Positions 1 through 9,160 of a stretch of DNA of 13,618 nt are shown here, in pieces. A model generated the notes under the pieces. That model did not search any database and was not told the origin of the DNA. It saw nothing but the letters and a program-made list of their open reading frames with translations. Numbering within the stretch: position 1 is the first letter of the stretch; the number at the start of each line of letters is the position of its first letter. The stretch spans positions 1 to 13,618 of the forward strand of contig JALNQF010000813.1 in the NCBI GenBank assembly GCA_028456385.1, given 5' to 3'. Position numbers and translations under genes: made by a program. This DNA is from Ophiosphaerella korrae (lineage: Eukaryota; Ascomycota; Dothideomycetes; Pleosporales; Phaeosphaeriaceae).

Positions 1-790
1 TAGCTTTACTTTAAGTTTATATTCTTTATATTTTAGATATTTATTATATATATATTTATACTATAGTCTTCTTTAGATATATTTCTTAGATAGATTTAGT
101 CTTAGCCTTACTACTAGGTATCCTTCTTCTAGTATTATTTCCTATCCTTAGATATCTTCTACTAGAATTACTCTAATATAGTTATAGCCTCTTTTCTAAA
201 CTAGCTATATACTATTATTTACCTTAGAGTTTCTATATATAATATAATTCTTATCTAAGTATAATATCTATAATACTTTAAAGTATACTAGATATTTTAG
301 ATCTATTATTTTATTATCCCCTTTTTAGTATTTATCTTTCTTAAGTATTTCTATTATTAAGATATAGTATACTATTAGTACTCTTAGAGTATAAGCTTTA
401 TTAATCTATTATATCTTTTTTATAAAGAACTACTATTCTCTTTATATAAGTATTCTTCTTACTATAACTATATATTACTTTATTTTTTTAAGATTATATT
501 CTTTTTAGTCTTTATACACTTCTTCTATACTTATAACTAGTAAGTATTTTTAAATAAATTTCTATTCTTTATTTTATTTCTTTATATTTATTATTATATA
601 GCTATTATAGCTATATATATCTAGCTAGGTATATTTTATACTTCTTATACTAACCTTTTTCTTACTTTTTTATAGTCCTTTAGAGGAAGCTATAGTAGTT
701 TCTTTATCTAGTACTAGTCTTTTAGCTTAGATTAATAGAATCTAAGGCTCTTCTCTTTCTATATCTTCTATTAGTAAGTATTATAAGTTA
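1..790 (-). pseudogene. Inverted, truncated second copy of the Ty3/gypsy polyprotein (post-zinc-knuckle region)
   Basis: Read on the minus strand, this stretch aligns with the plus-strand gypsy element at about 7110-7935: position 1 pairs with about 7935, and similarity fades near position 790. In a 60-base sample from the left edge I count about seven differences, mostly transitions with the extra A/T on this copy. It is therefore the more heavily mutated of the two: by eye it has one CA and no TG on the + strand. It lacks about 27 bases present at about 7430-7457 of the other copy, lying between short direct repeats. The fragment encodes the part of the polyprotein between the zinc knuckles and the protease, broken by many TAA/TAG stops. 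It continues off the left edge, where protease and reverse transcriptase would be expected. Its upper end stops inside coding sequence, not at an LTR, so it is a truncated copy. The homology is clear; the exact boundary is uncertain by about 20 bases. Confidence 0.85.
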
Positions 791-803
791 GAGCTTCGCT
801 CTA
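789..803. repeat. Short perfect hairpin at the end of the inverted gypsy fragment
   Basis: Six-base arms TAGAGC and GCTCTA flank a three-base loop TTC. It lies at or just past the point where similarity to the gypsy element ends, so it marks the junction with the next sequence. No function can be assigned. Confidence 0.45.
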
Positions 804-922
804 TATAATTTAGGTAAGCCTATAGTAGTAAGTAAGCTATATAAGCTATTTAAGCTACTCTACTATATATAAGTAGCTTAGCTTAGATAGCTCTTTAATT
901 AATAATTATTTCTTACTTATTT

Positions 923-1015
923 CTAAGCTTGTATCTCGCAATAGTTATAAGCCTAGCGCTAAAAATTACTTAATAGTTCTATCCTATATACTATAGCAAG
1001 AGATCGCAAGCTTAG
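923..1015. repeat. Inverted repeat with 9-bp perfect outer arms
   Basis: CTAAGCTTG at 923-931 is the exact reverse complement of CAAGCTTAG at 1007-1015. The flanking inner sequences, including ATCTCGC at about 933 and AGATCGC at about 1001, are also partly complementary, giving an imperfect stem of roughly 20 bp around a loop of about 50 bases. It may be a regulatory palindrome of a former LTR or chance in low-complexity sequence. Confidence 0.4.
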
Positions 1016-1020
1016 TATAC

Positions 1021-1050
1021 TCTTATCCTATCTTATCTTATCTTATCTAT
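1021..1050 (+). repeat. (TCTTA)6 imperfect pentanucleotide microsatellite
   Basis: Six consecutive five-base units: TCTTA, TCCTA, TCTTA, TCTTA, TCTTA, TCTAT. It is pyrimidine-rich on the + strand and lies in the spacer upstream of the copia coding frame. Confidence 0.75.
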
Positions 1051-1171
1051 TACTTAAACGCTTACAATATCTTATAGCAAGATTACTCTACTTAATAAAG
1101 GTACTACCCTACTTAATAAGCGCTTATAATATCTAGTATAGTTTATACAACTTTATTATAATACTCTTAAG

Positions 1172-2230
1172 CTAAGTATCTAGTAGCTAGTTAATTTAGA
1201 AGCTAATAACGTCTCTAATATCTACGCTAATAAACTAGTTTAACTTAAACTAAAGAGCCTAGTAATAGTAGAAGAGGTAGCTACCTATAAGCTTATAATA
1301 GAGAAATACTAAGCTACAAAAGATACCTAGGTATCGCGAATAGTACGCCTTAGAGCTCTAAGCGCCTAGGTAAACACTATAGTTAATTTAAGTTATCTAG
1401 TAATAGCTAAGATAACTCTACTCGCAAATAACAAAGCTATATTACAAGAGCTTATCTAAACGCTAAAGAGCCTACTAGCCCTATCTAACACTAGCGCTAG
1501 TAATCTTATCTAAGCTTAATACTAAGCCTATCTATAGAAGGCTCGCTAAAGACAATAATTACTAGAGCTCTAGTATAATAAGTAGCTACGCCTATATTAG
1601 TGTGTAATCGCGTACAATATTATAGAGGTAATAGGCGAGCTTATAGTGTAAGATTTCCTAGAGGCGTTAACGCTAAAGCTAGCTCTAGACTAGGCTTAGA
1701 TAATAAGCTAATTAGTAATCTAGAGCTTAGTCTTTAGCTTAAAGGCACTTACGCTAGGGCAAATTAGTAGTATCTACTTAGCTCTATTATAGGAGTATAA
1801 GCTCTAAACTACTAATTAAGGAGCTAGCGTATTTATAACGTTTAGAGGATCTAAGCTAAGCTTAAGCTTAAGTACTAACTTAAAATACAACTACCTATAT
1901 AGCTAAGCTTACTACTAGAAGCTATAAGATTATAGATAGGTATAAGTAGTACTTACTAGTAATCTATTTAAAATAGACAATAATAGAAAAGTAAAAATAT
2001 AGGCTTATTTAGATAAGCTACGCTTTTTAGTAGTTAAAACCTTAGTAACTTAAAAGTAGGCTAGTCCCTTATAGGAACTAGTTAAAGCTAGCTTAGAGTT
2101 AGTTAAATTAAAGGCTCTAGTCTACCTAGGCTAGCTAAACGCAGTACTTATTAACCTAGGTATACTTATTAACTTAGGCAAACTTATTAAGCTAGCACCT
2201 AGAGCCTACTTAACGCTAGATTTCGACGCT
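1172..2230 (+). pseudogene. Copia gag-like region with a degraded zinc-knuckle-like cluster
   Basis: The frame encodes a helical, Leu/Ala/Lys-rich region typical of copia Gag (nucleocapsid/capsid, which packages element RNA in cytoplasmic particles). Around 1886-1933 is a cluster of Tyr codons (1886, 1892, 1898, 1910, 1913, 1931) in the spacing of a Cys/His-rich knuckle, as expected if TGY->TAY and CAY->TAY removed the zinc ligands. Downstream, 2147-2200 holds three 18-base tandem units encoding a Leu-Ile-Asn/Lys-Leu repeat. Stops are frequent and are TAA/TAG only. The Gag assignment rests on position and composition plus the Tyr cluster, and is less secure than the integrase and reverse transcriptase calls. 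The start is approximate. Confidence 0.6.
2147..2200 (+). repeat. Three tandem 18-base units within the copia frame
   Basis: Units begin at 2147, 2165 and 2183, each starting CTTATTAA. They encode six-residue repeats of the pattern Leu-Ile-Asn/Lys-Leu-x-x in frame with the copia polyprotein. The third unit has diverged most. They lie between the gag-like and protease regions. Confidence 0.7.
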
Positions 2231-3700
2231 TACTTACTCTCTAAGAGTACTATACTTAATAATAAAGCTACTCTCTACTTAGTTAACTTAATAAGTCTTA
2301 TAGAACTAGGCTCCTTTATAAGAGTAAAAGGTATAAGCTACGTAGAAGTAGGTATATAAGCGTTTCTAATACTTAGTAAAGGTACTTAAGTTCTTAAGAA
2401 CACTCTAAATAGAGCTTGTAGTAAGTGTATAAAGAATCTTGTGCTTTATAAAGTAGTAGTAGTTAAAGGATTTTATATTAATATAGTATCTAAAACTTAA
2501 TTATAGTAAGCTAGAGCCTAGTATTAAGGTTTTAACACAACTCTAAGAGTAAGAACACTAGTAGAGAGTATTATACTAGCGACGCTAATACGTAAATATA
2601 ATCTTACTTTTATTAAATACAAGCCTATTACGTTTTATCTAACTATTATAAGCGTAACTTAAGGTAATTAAGTTAATTAACAGCTTAACTTATAGCGTAC
2701 AACGCCTAGAAGTAACTTAGAGAAGCTCTAGCACGCTAGAGCTAGTTATCTTAGACTAGAAGTACTATAAGCGCTAGTAACGAGCACGAGAAACGTACAT
2801 ATTAATAGGACAGCGCGCATTAAGTACAAGTATTACTTAATAGCTTACGCTAAGTAAGTTATTTTAAGGTAGCCTAGAGAGAGAGCCTTACACTTATACT
2901 AGTAAGTAGCGTAAGACCTATTTAATATACTTACTAGCTACTTTAGAGAAGTTTAGACTATACTACTTAAGTATAAGTATAGTAGTAAGCTCTATACCTA
3001 CTTATTATAAGGTAAAACACTCTAAGAGATAATAAGAGTATTTAAAAGCTTTATAAAGCTACTACTAACACGCTATAAGCTCTATACGTACGTACTCTAG
3101 TAAGATAATAAAGTAGTAACGCTCTTATAGAGAGGTAAGATACGCTTCTAGATTTAGGCTAAATAAAAAGAGATTATAGTTAAGAGTACTCTAGTATATA
3201 TATACGAGCTAAATAGAGGAGTTAAGAGAGCTAGTTAAGAAATAATAACAAAAGTAATTAAGATAAAGATAAGCGCTAACCTACTAGAAAGGCTCTAGCT
3301 AGAGATAGTAAAGGTAGCTACGTAGCTATATAATATAAGCCTAAGCTACGCTTATAATATATAAGCTCCTAATATAGTACTTAATAGCTAGTTTAGATAG
3401 TACTTTAGATACTATTAGCTTAAGTAAGTAAGAGCTACTATAGTAGACCTTTAGCTAGATTAGAGTAGAGTATACGCCTATAGCTACTACGTATATCTAC
3501 TTAACAAGGAGTAAGTAGCTAGGCGCAATAAGAGAAGCTTTAAAATAAGCCCTTATAGCTATATTAGATATCTAGTAGGATATAGAGTATCTAATATATA
3601 TAAGATATAGGTCCTAGAATTAGATTAGGTAATTACAACGCGTAATATAACGTTTAATAAGTAGCTCTTTTATAATAAGAGGAGTAAAGCTTATTAAAAG
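2231..3700 (+). pseudogene. Copia protease region and integrase, degraded
   Basis: The first part (about 2231-2510) matches the region between the copia protease and pre-integrase and ends in a segment resembling the family's Asn-Leu/Ile-Val-Ser turn, here NIVS at about 2480. A retained His codon (CAC, about 2731) marks the pre-integrase zinc-binding domain. The integrase core, which inserts element DNA into the host chromosome, is recognisable: an Asp in the first strand (GAC near 2910), a second Asp (GAT near 3103) and the Asn-Gly-Gly-Val-Glu region at 3212-3232. There the catalytic Glu codon now reads AAG (Lys, 3224-3226) after a codon ending in T, as expected from TpG->TpA. The frame then runs through the segment that in copia elements resembles a Gly-Tyr landmark (VGY at about 3576). 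Many TAA/TAG stops, no TGA. The integrase call is firm; the protease limits are not. Confidence 0.72.
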
Positions 3701-4690
3701 CTCTTAAAGCTAGAGATTTAAAAACTTATTAACGTATTATATAAAGACGTAACGTACAACATAAGAGAGACCTAGGATAATATATATAACTAGCTCTGCG
3801 AAGTAGCTTAAATCCTAGAAAGCTACTAGTAAGGTAAGTACCTAGAGTAGAATCTAGAGGGTAGAGCTCTATATAATACTAAAAGCTAGGCTAGCTAGCT
3901 AGCTATCTTAGTAGAATAAGGAGTAGACCCTATATAAGTAGTAAGCTTAGCTAGTAAACTATATAGAATCTATATAGAGTAACCTAAGCTTAGTAGCCTT
4001 TAAACTCTAGAGTAAATACCTAAACCTAGAGGAGTTTAGTATATAGGTACTAATATTAATTATAGAAATTAATATAGCAAAGTATCTAAAAGCTCCTAGG
4101 AATTATAATTAACTAGAGAAGTAAGCGCCTTAGAGTAGCTAATAGATAAGAGTTTAAATCAAACTACTACTTATTAAACTACTTCTCCTTAAGTAGCTAT
4201 AGCTTCTATAGCTCTAAATAAAGTAGATACTATCTCTTATTAAGTAGCTATATCTTATATAGCTCTAAATAATATAGTTAGAGCTTATTAGTAGTGTACA
4301 CACTAGTAATAGCTAGCGCTAACGTAATTAAGCTAAAGACTCTAAAATAACAAGCTAGATAATAGCGCTAGAAGCTTAAGCGCTTACTTATTATTATATA
4401 AACCTAAGTAGAGTAAATAGAGTAGTATACTAGACAAGCTACTCCTACAAGTACTAATAGACTATAACCTAAATATAGAGCTCGCTACAGTAAACGCTAT
4501 AATTATAGTAGCTACTTAGCTTAAGCTATAACTACAAGCTTATCTATATTAAGATAAGCTCTTACTACTACTATAAAATTAGAAGCACTTATACACGTAC
4601 CTATATAGGTAGCTCTTTAAATAAGTAGCTTAGAAAGAGATTAATATACTACTAGTAGCTAGTACCTAAGAGGAGATAGAGCGCTCGCAA
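3701..4690 (+). pseudogene. Copia linker between integrase and reverse transcriptase
   Basis: This is the poorly conserved stretch that joins integrase and reverse transcriptase in copia polyproteins. It stays in the same frame as both neighbours, with TAA/TAG interruptions only. It includes a 51-base (17-codon) imperfect tandem duplication beginning at 4193 and 4244, and a short CTAG-rich run at about 3885-3905. No catalytic motif was recognised. Confidence 0.6.
4193..4294 (+). repeat. 51-base tandem duplication in the copia linker
   Basis: Two units with starts 51 bases apart share GTAGCTATA followed by TATAGCTCTAAATAA. In frame they encode two similar 17-residue segments beginning Val-Ala-Ile and containing Ile-Ala-Leu-Asn. 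The period is a multiple of three, so the duplication arose without breaking the frame. Confidence 0.7.
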
Positions 4691-5313
4691 TTAAGTAATT
4701 AGCTACTACCTCTAAAGTAGGTTTTTATATATAAACTTAACTAAGATAGCTACTTTCTTAAGTATAAAGCTTAGATTATAGTACGTAGAGACCTCTAAAT
4801 AATTAATTTAATATAATTAACTTATACTACTACGTTAGTAGCGCGCTTGTTTTAAACTACAATAGTAATTGTAGCTAAGTTTAACCTAGAAGTAGCTTAG
4901 TATAACGTTATTAGAGCTTTCCTCTACGCCTATAGAGATTATTAACTAGTAGTTATCTACGAGCTCCTAGATAGGTTTAAAGTAGCTAGTAAGTACGTTA
5001 AGCTTAATTAAGCGCTATATAGCCTTAAAGACTTACTACTCCTCTAGTATAAGGAGCTCTTAAGAACACTTAAATAAGCTAGTCTTATAGTCTTAAAAGA
5101 AAAGCTATACTTATTCTATAATAAGGAGCGTAAAATACTCCTTTTCTTTTACATTAATAATATATTAGTAATATATAACAAAATCTACTAATTAGAAGCT
5201 TACTAAATTATTAAGAGAATTAAACAAGCCTATAATATAGAAGACAAAGGCCTAGTAAGCTAGTTCCTAGGCGTACGAGTAATATAGAGTTAGCTAGATA
5301 GGACTATTACGCT
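4691..5313 (+). pseudogene. Copia reverse transcriptase (RVT_2 type), degraded and cut off
   Basis: This is the RNA-dependent DNA polymerase of a Ty1/copia element. In frame 2 the family landmarks follow in order: the Leu-Lys-Trp-Val-Phe segment near 4712 (Trp now TAG), Lys-Tyr-Lys-Ala-Arg near 4762 (KYKA then a stop), the Ala-Phe-Leu-Tyr-Ala segment at 4916-4930, Ala-Leu-Tyr-x-Leu-Lys near 5012, and the active-site Tyr-x-Asp-Asp box at 5150-5161, which now reads YINN. Both metal-binding Asp codons have become AAT; each follows a codon ending in T, so both changes fit TpG->TpA. A Phe-Leu-Gly-Val segment follows near 5264. The domain is interrupted at 5313, where the gypsy LTR starts. The remaining reverse transcriptase tail and the connection to RNase H are missing. 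Confidence 0.9.
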
Positions 5314-5780
5314 TGTTTACTATTATAGTAGTAATAAGGGAAACTAAGATAGAACTAATTAGTCTACGCTTAGCTACTAACAAAGCATAGGATAAGTAGG
5401 GTAACAACCTATAGAATAATAAGTTCGACTAGGAAGCTAACTACAACATAGATATATAATAAATTCGTAAATTTATAATCTTAGTAAATATAAAGTTATA
5501 AAACTATTATATAATAAATTTGTAAATTCGCGATCTTAGTAAATACAAAGCAACAAAGCTACTAAGATATTATTACTATATAGTTAGTAGAGATATATAT
5601 TATTAAGATAGTATTAGCAATTTAATTATTAACTACAAGTAATAATACAAAGATAGTTATAAAACATCTTCTATTATTTATAGCTTATTATAGATTACTA
5701 TACGAACTTTTACTATTACCTTACAATCTACTAATACCTATCTAAGCTATTAGGAAGTTAACCCTAGTAAGCCTATAACA
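5314..5780 (+). repeat. 5' LTR of the gypsy element
   Basis: It begins TGTT and ends ATAACA. The last ~200 bases (5581-5780) align closely with 12175-12375, and the first ~60 bases align with the start of the 3' LTR through a shared AGATAGAACTAATTAG. The middle (about 5400-5570) does not resemble the middle of the 3' LTR and contains a 55-base tandem duplication. Transcription of the intact element would have started here. Length is 467 bases versus 430 for the other LTR. Confidence 0.85.
5458..5567 (+). repeat. 55-base tandem duplication in the 5' LTR
   Basis: Units start at 5458 and 5513, each beginning AATAAATT. Most differences between them are C/T or G/A transitions, with the first unit carrying the A/T base: for example TAAATATAAAG against TAAATACAAAG, and TTTATAATC against TTCGCGATC. 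The first copy is therefore the more RIP-altered. The duplication is absent from the 3' LTR. Confidence 0.75.
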
Positions 5781-5898
5781 CCTTACTAATTTAGTTATTA
5801 CGAGAAGCAAAGCGTAAGTAGCGTATAGTCTAGCTAATATAATAGTAGAAAGTTTAATAAGTAAAGCCCCTAGGAGTAGTTATAAGTTAGATAGTACT
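5781..5898 (+). other. Gypsy leader between 5' LTR and gag, with presumed primer-binding site
   Basis: This short untranslated leader follows the LTR end. A tRNA primer-binding site normally starts TGG just after the LTR. No TGG exists here, but TAGTTAT at about 5794 could be a RIP-altered version. No tRNA can be named. Some chromoviruses self-prime, which remains an alternative. Confidence 0.4.
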
Positions 5899-6744
5899 AT
5901 ATAGGAAATAATTAAGGACTATATAAATAAACTAATTAATAATAAAGAAGATATAAAGATAGTAATTAAAGTACTAGAAACGTAGAATAAGGAACTACAA
6001 GACTACTTAAAATAGAACAAAGTATAAATTAAAGCTATTATTAAAGGCTAGAACTAGATAGAGCTAATTACCTAACAACTAGAAATAAGTGCAACAAAGA
6101 AACTACCTAAGATACCTATTCTTAAAAAGTTTAATAGAATAAGGGAAAAATTAAAACCCTTTATAGTATTAGTACAACTCTAGATAGATATACAAGTACT
6201 ATACTTCGATATAGAAGAGAAGAAGGTAATATATATTAGACTATACTTTAAAGAAGACGTAATAAGATAGTATAAGCCTTACTAGATAGACTATACAACG
6301 TACTCTCTAATAACTTAAAAAGATAAAACTAGAGCTATTTTTAGAAGCTATAAATACTTTACTAAATAAATAAGAGTAGTATTTAGGGATATAGATATTA
6401 CCTAATAAGCTAAAGAGAAACTTAAAAGGCTTACACAAAATAAGAATATCTTAAAATATATATTATAATTTAAATAACTAAGCTAAAACATAGAATAGAA
6501 TAAATTAGCCCTTATATTACAATTTAAATAAGGACTAAACGTAAAAATCTAATACAAAATAATATATATAGAGAAACCTAAGACACTAGAAGCCCTAAAA
6601 TAATAGGTAATCTAAATTAATAACAACCTTTAAGAATAGAAAAAGAACAAGTATAGTAGCTAAACTAGAAACTAGGATACTAGAGACCCTATAATCCTTA
6701 ACGCAAACAAGGATAGAAAAAGAAAGAAGAATAAAGACTTTATA
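5899..6744 (+). pseudogene. Gypsy gag (capsid part), degraded
   Basis: The frame encodes a charged N-terminal helical region followed near 6103-6200 by the Pro-x-x-x-x-Phe-x-Gly/Asn-x-Arg...Leu-x-x-Phe pattern typical of fungal gypsy Gag, and then the aromatic-rich capsid segment. Gag packages the element RNA into virus-like particles in the cytoplasm. No ATG is present; an ATA at about 5899 is the first candidate for a lost start (ATG->ATA), but the start is a guess. Stops are TAA/TAG only, largely where Gln or Trp would fit. The region is in the same frame as the zinc knuckles and pol downstream. Confidence 0.7.
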
Positions 6745-6855
6745 TATTTTAACTATAGTAAGAAAGGCTACTACGCAAAAGACTACTAATTAAAGAAGAA
6801 AAAAGATATAGTATATTACAAATATAAGAAACTAGGATACTACGTAAAAGACTAC
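6745..6855 (+). pseudogene. Two gag zinc knuckles with all eight zinc ligands changed to Tyr
   Basis: Two CX2CX4HX4C nucleocapsid knuckles, which bind element RNA, are recognisable by spacing alone. In the first, Tyr codons stand at 6745, 6754, 6769 and 6784; in the second at 6814, 6823, 6838 and 6853. The intervening residues keep the family pattern: Lys-Lys-Gly before the His position and Ala/Val-Lys-Asp before the last Cys. TGY->TAY and CAY->TAY explain every change, so none of the knuckles could bind zinc now. This is among the clearest motif evidence in the window. Confidence 0.9.
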
Positions 6856-8030
6856 AAAAGTAAAGACTATAAAAAAGATAAGGAAACTTAGTTAAAGACA
6901 ATAGAGAAAAAGAAAGAAATACTACAAGTACAGGCTAAACCTTAAGAAAAGGTAGCTAAGAGCAAAGAAATATAATACGTAATACTCTATTAGACCTTTT
7001 ATTACAAAGATAACTACTATATATATCTTTCTAGTAAATAGAAAGTAGGATAGTTCTTATAAAAGTATAGAGTAGTAGTAATAAAAGAAAAGATAAAAGT
7101 ATAGCTAGAAGAAACAGCGCATATAATAGACCTACTAATAGAAGACTTAGAAAGAAAAGAGCTCTAGACCCTATTAATCTAGGCTAAAGGACTAGCACTA
7201 GATAAAGAAACTACTATAGCTTCTTCTAAAGGACTATAAGAAAGTAAAAGATAAAAAAGTATAAGAGGTATAGAATACGCCTAGCTAGATATATATAGCT
7301 ATAATAGCTATATAATAATAGATATAGAAGAATAAAATAAAGAATAGAAATTTGTTTAGAAATACTTACTAGTTATAAGTATAGAGGAAGCGTATAAAGA
7401 CTAGAAAGAACGTAATCCTAAAAAAATAAAGTTTATACTATTTTAAGAATAGATAAAGTAATATATAGTTATAGTAAGAAGAATACCTATATAAAGAGAA
7501 TAGTAGTTCCTTATAAGAAAAACGCAATAGATTAATAAAGCCTATACACTACAAGTACTAATAGTATATTACATCTTAACAAATATAAGACCTAGAATAG
7601 ATAGTTACTAAGAAGGAGATAATAAAATAATAAACCTAAAATATCTAGCCTATTTTAAAGTATTATAGATATTATACCTAGAAAAGAATTATATAATATA
7701 TAGAAACCCTAAAGTAAATAATAAAGTATAGCCTATAAGAAAAAGAGGCTATAACTATACAAGAGTAATTCTAGTAGAAGATATCTAAGGATAAGAAATA
7801 ATACTAGAAGAAGGTTACGTAGTAATAAAGCCTAAACTAAAACTACCTAAGAAATACGTCTAAGGAAGACTATAGTACAAATATAAGTATAATAAATATC
7901 TAAAATATAAAGAATACAAACTTAAAACAAGGCTATAGCCCTAAGAAGATAGATAATTTATAAAAATACTAAAGCAAGAAAAGCTAGAAGGTATAAGAGG
8001 CCTATATATTACAAAGATAAGTACTTATTA
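6856..8030 (+). pseudogene. Gypsy post-knuckle region between gag and protease
   Basis: About 390 codons in the gag-pol frame lie between the second zinc knuckle and the protease. Near 6990-7030 is a segment with the pattern x-Thr-Phe/Ala-Cys(Tyr)-Tyr-x-Asp-Asn/Ser-Cys(Tyr)...Leu-Ser-x-Lys. I recall similar segments in predicted fungal gypsy polyproteins; this is family memory, not a search. The rest is Lys/Glu/Ile-rich with TAA/TAG stops. The part from about 7110 to 7935 has an inverted second copy at 1-790. Compared with that copy it carries about 27 extra bases (about nine codons) near 7430-7457. No catalytic motif was recognised, so its role is unknown. Confidence 0.65.
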
Positions 8031-8400
8031 AAGAAAGAAAGTACAATTAATAATTAATAGTAGAGCTATAAAGAACTTTATATTAAAGAAGTTTGTAGAA
8101 GGCTAAGGAATAACCTATATTATAAAGAAGTACCCTTAACAACTAAGTATAATTAAAGGAAAACTATTCTAGGAACCTATAAAGTTCAAGACAATACCCT
8201 CTACACTAGAACTAGAAGAGATAATAATTAAGAATATAGTTATAGACATAACTACAATTAATAATAAATAAGATATAATACTAGGAATACTATAGTTATA
8301 GATAACTAACCTAAGAATTAATTAGAGAATAGGTAGAATTAGCTACCCTAAAAGAGGAATATTAAAAGCCAACATAGTTATATACAAAGGAGAATTCCTA
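8031..8400 (+). pseudogene. Gypsy aspartic protease, degraded
   Basis: The retropepsin that would cleave Gag-Pol is marked by its active-site segment at 8053-8079. Where the family has Asp-Ser-Gly-Ala, the codons read AAT AGT AGA GCT (Asn-Ser-Arg-Ala). Both changed codons follow a codon ending in T, so catalytic Asp (8056) and active-site Gly (8062) were lost through TpG->TpA. A second landmark, the Ile-Leu-Gly-Ile/Met-Pro-Trp-Leu segment followed by Asn-Pro-x-Ile-Asp-Trp, is visible at about 8278-8330 with both Trp positions now TAG. It is in the same frame as gag and reverse transcriptase. The enzyme could not be active. Confidence 0.85.
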
Positions 8401-8540
8401 GAAGAATACAAGAAATAGGAAAAATAGCTTATAGAACCTAAAGATTACCTCCTAGAATATTAACTATAAGATTTAGTAATAGATCTAAAGGAAGATAAAG
8501 ACGTAAGGTAGAGCCTAGTTTATAGAAAAATAGAAGAAGA

Positions 8541-9160
8541 ATCTAAGATTAAATAAACGTTTATTAAAAAAGTACTAAAGAAAAGATAGATATAAGAATC
8601 TAAGTCCTTAGTAGTATATAGACTTATATTTATAGATAAAAAGAGAATAAGTAATAAAAGACTTTACGTAGACTTTAGAAAAACTAACGTAATTATAAAT
8701 AAGAACTAATATCTCTTACTATAAATAGACGTAATATAAGATAGACTATAGAAAGCAAGAATCTTTATAAAACTAGACATCTAGAACGCCTACTACTAGA
8801 TTAGAATTAAGAAAGGTAATAAATAGAAAATAGTGTTTAGAACATAATATAGACTATATAAATACCTAGTTATACCCTTTAGCTTAACAAACGCACTAGC
8901 AGCCTTCTAGGAAAGAATAAATATAGTACTAAGAGAGTACTTAGATATATTTATATTTATATACCTAGATAATATCCTTATATTCTTAGAAATAGAAGAA
9001 GAATACGTGTAGTATATATATAAAGTGCTAGAAAAACTAGTAGAAAGTAAACTATTCCTTAAAATAAGAAAATACAAATTCTATACAAAGGAAATAGACT
9101 TCCTTAGATTTATTATTAAACTAGGAAAAATCAAGATTAATCTAGAAAAAATTAGATTAA
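8541..9160 (+). pseudogene. Gypsy reverse transcriptase (RVT_1 type), degraded
   Basis: Landmarks run in order in frame 1: Leu-Cys(Tyr)-Val-Asp-Phe-Arg at 8662, the Lys-Leu-Asp-Ile...Asn-Ala-Tyr-Tyr segment at about 8770-8800, the Phe-Arg-Thr segment near 8838, Ile-Pro-Phe-Ser-Leu-Thr-Asn-Ala near 8872, and the active-site box at 8962-8973 reading YLDN. In that box the first Asp (GAT after CTA) survives, while the second, which follows GAT, became AAT. Downstream Lys-Cys(Tyr)-x-Phe and Phe-Leu segments match the thumb region. This domain copies element RNA into DNA. Loss of one metal-binding Asp plus numerous stops makes it inactive. The identification is secure. Confidence 0.92.

Larger units (their letters stand above)
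804..1171. other. Gene-free spacer, possibly the RIP-altered 5' end (LTR/leader) of the copia element
   Basis: No reading frame resembling a protein was found here. The stretch lies between the inverted gypsy fragment and the start of the copia gag-like frame, which is where a copia 5' LTR and leader would be expected. It contains an inverted repeat (923-931 with 1007-1015), a pentanucleotide tract (1021-1050) and a 14-base direct repeat (1059-1072 and 1121-1134, one C/T difference). I could not find a matching second LTR downstream of the copia RNase H, so the LTR identification is only an inference from position. Confidence 0.35.
1172..5313 (+). mobile_element. Ty1/copia retrotransposon, 5' and central part, RIP-degraded
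   Basis: This is a degenerate Ty1/copia gag-pol read in one frame (codon starts equal to 2 modulo 3) from about 1172 to 5313. The order gag-like, protease region, integrase, linker, reverse transcriptase is diagnostic of copia, where integrase precedes reverse transcriptase; in Ty3/gypsy it follows. All in-frame stops are TAA or TAG, and many sit where Gln or Trp would be expected. No frameshift was found across about 4.1 kb. The element breaks at 5313 where the 5' LTR of a gypsy element begins, shortly after the reverse transcriptase active-site region. Its RNase H end reappears at 12377. No LTR could be assigned with confidence at either end. The true start codon is not identifiable because ATG has been converted almost everywhere. 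Confidence 0.85.

Noticed and set aside
1021..1050. Telomere-like repeat (TCTTA)n
   Set aside because: Only six imperfect five-base units, interstitial, and unlike the TTAGGG-type repeat of filamentous fungi.
3885..3905. CTAG/AGCT run as a functional palindrome
   Set aside because: Short and low-complexity; alternating TA-containing tetramers are common throughout this composition.
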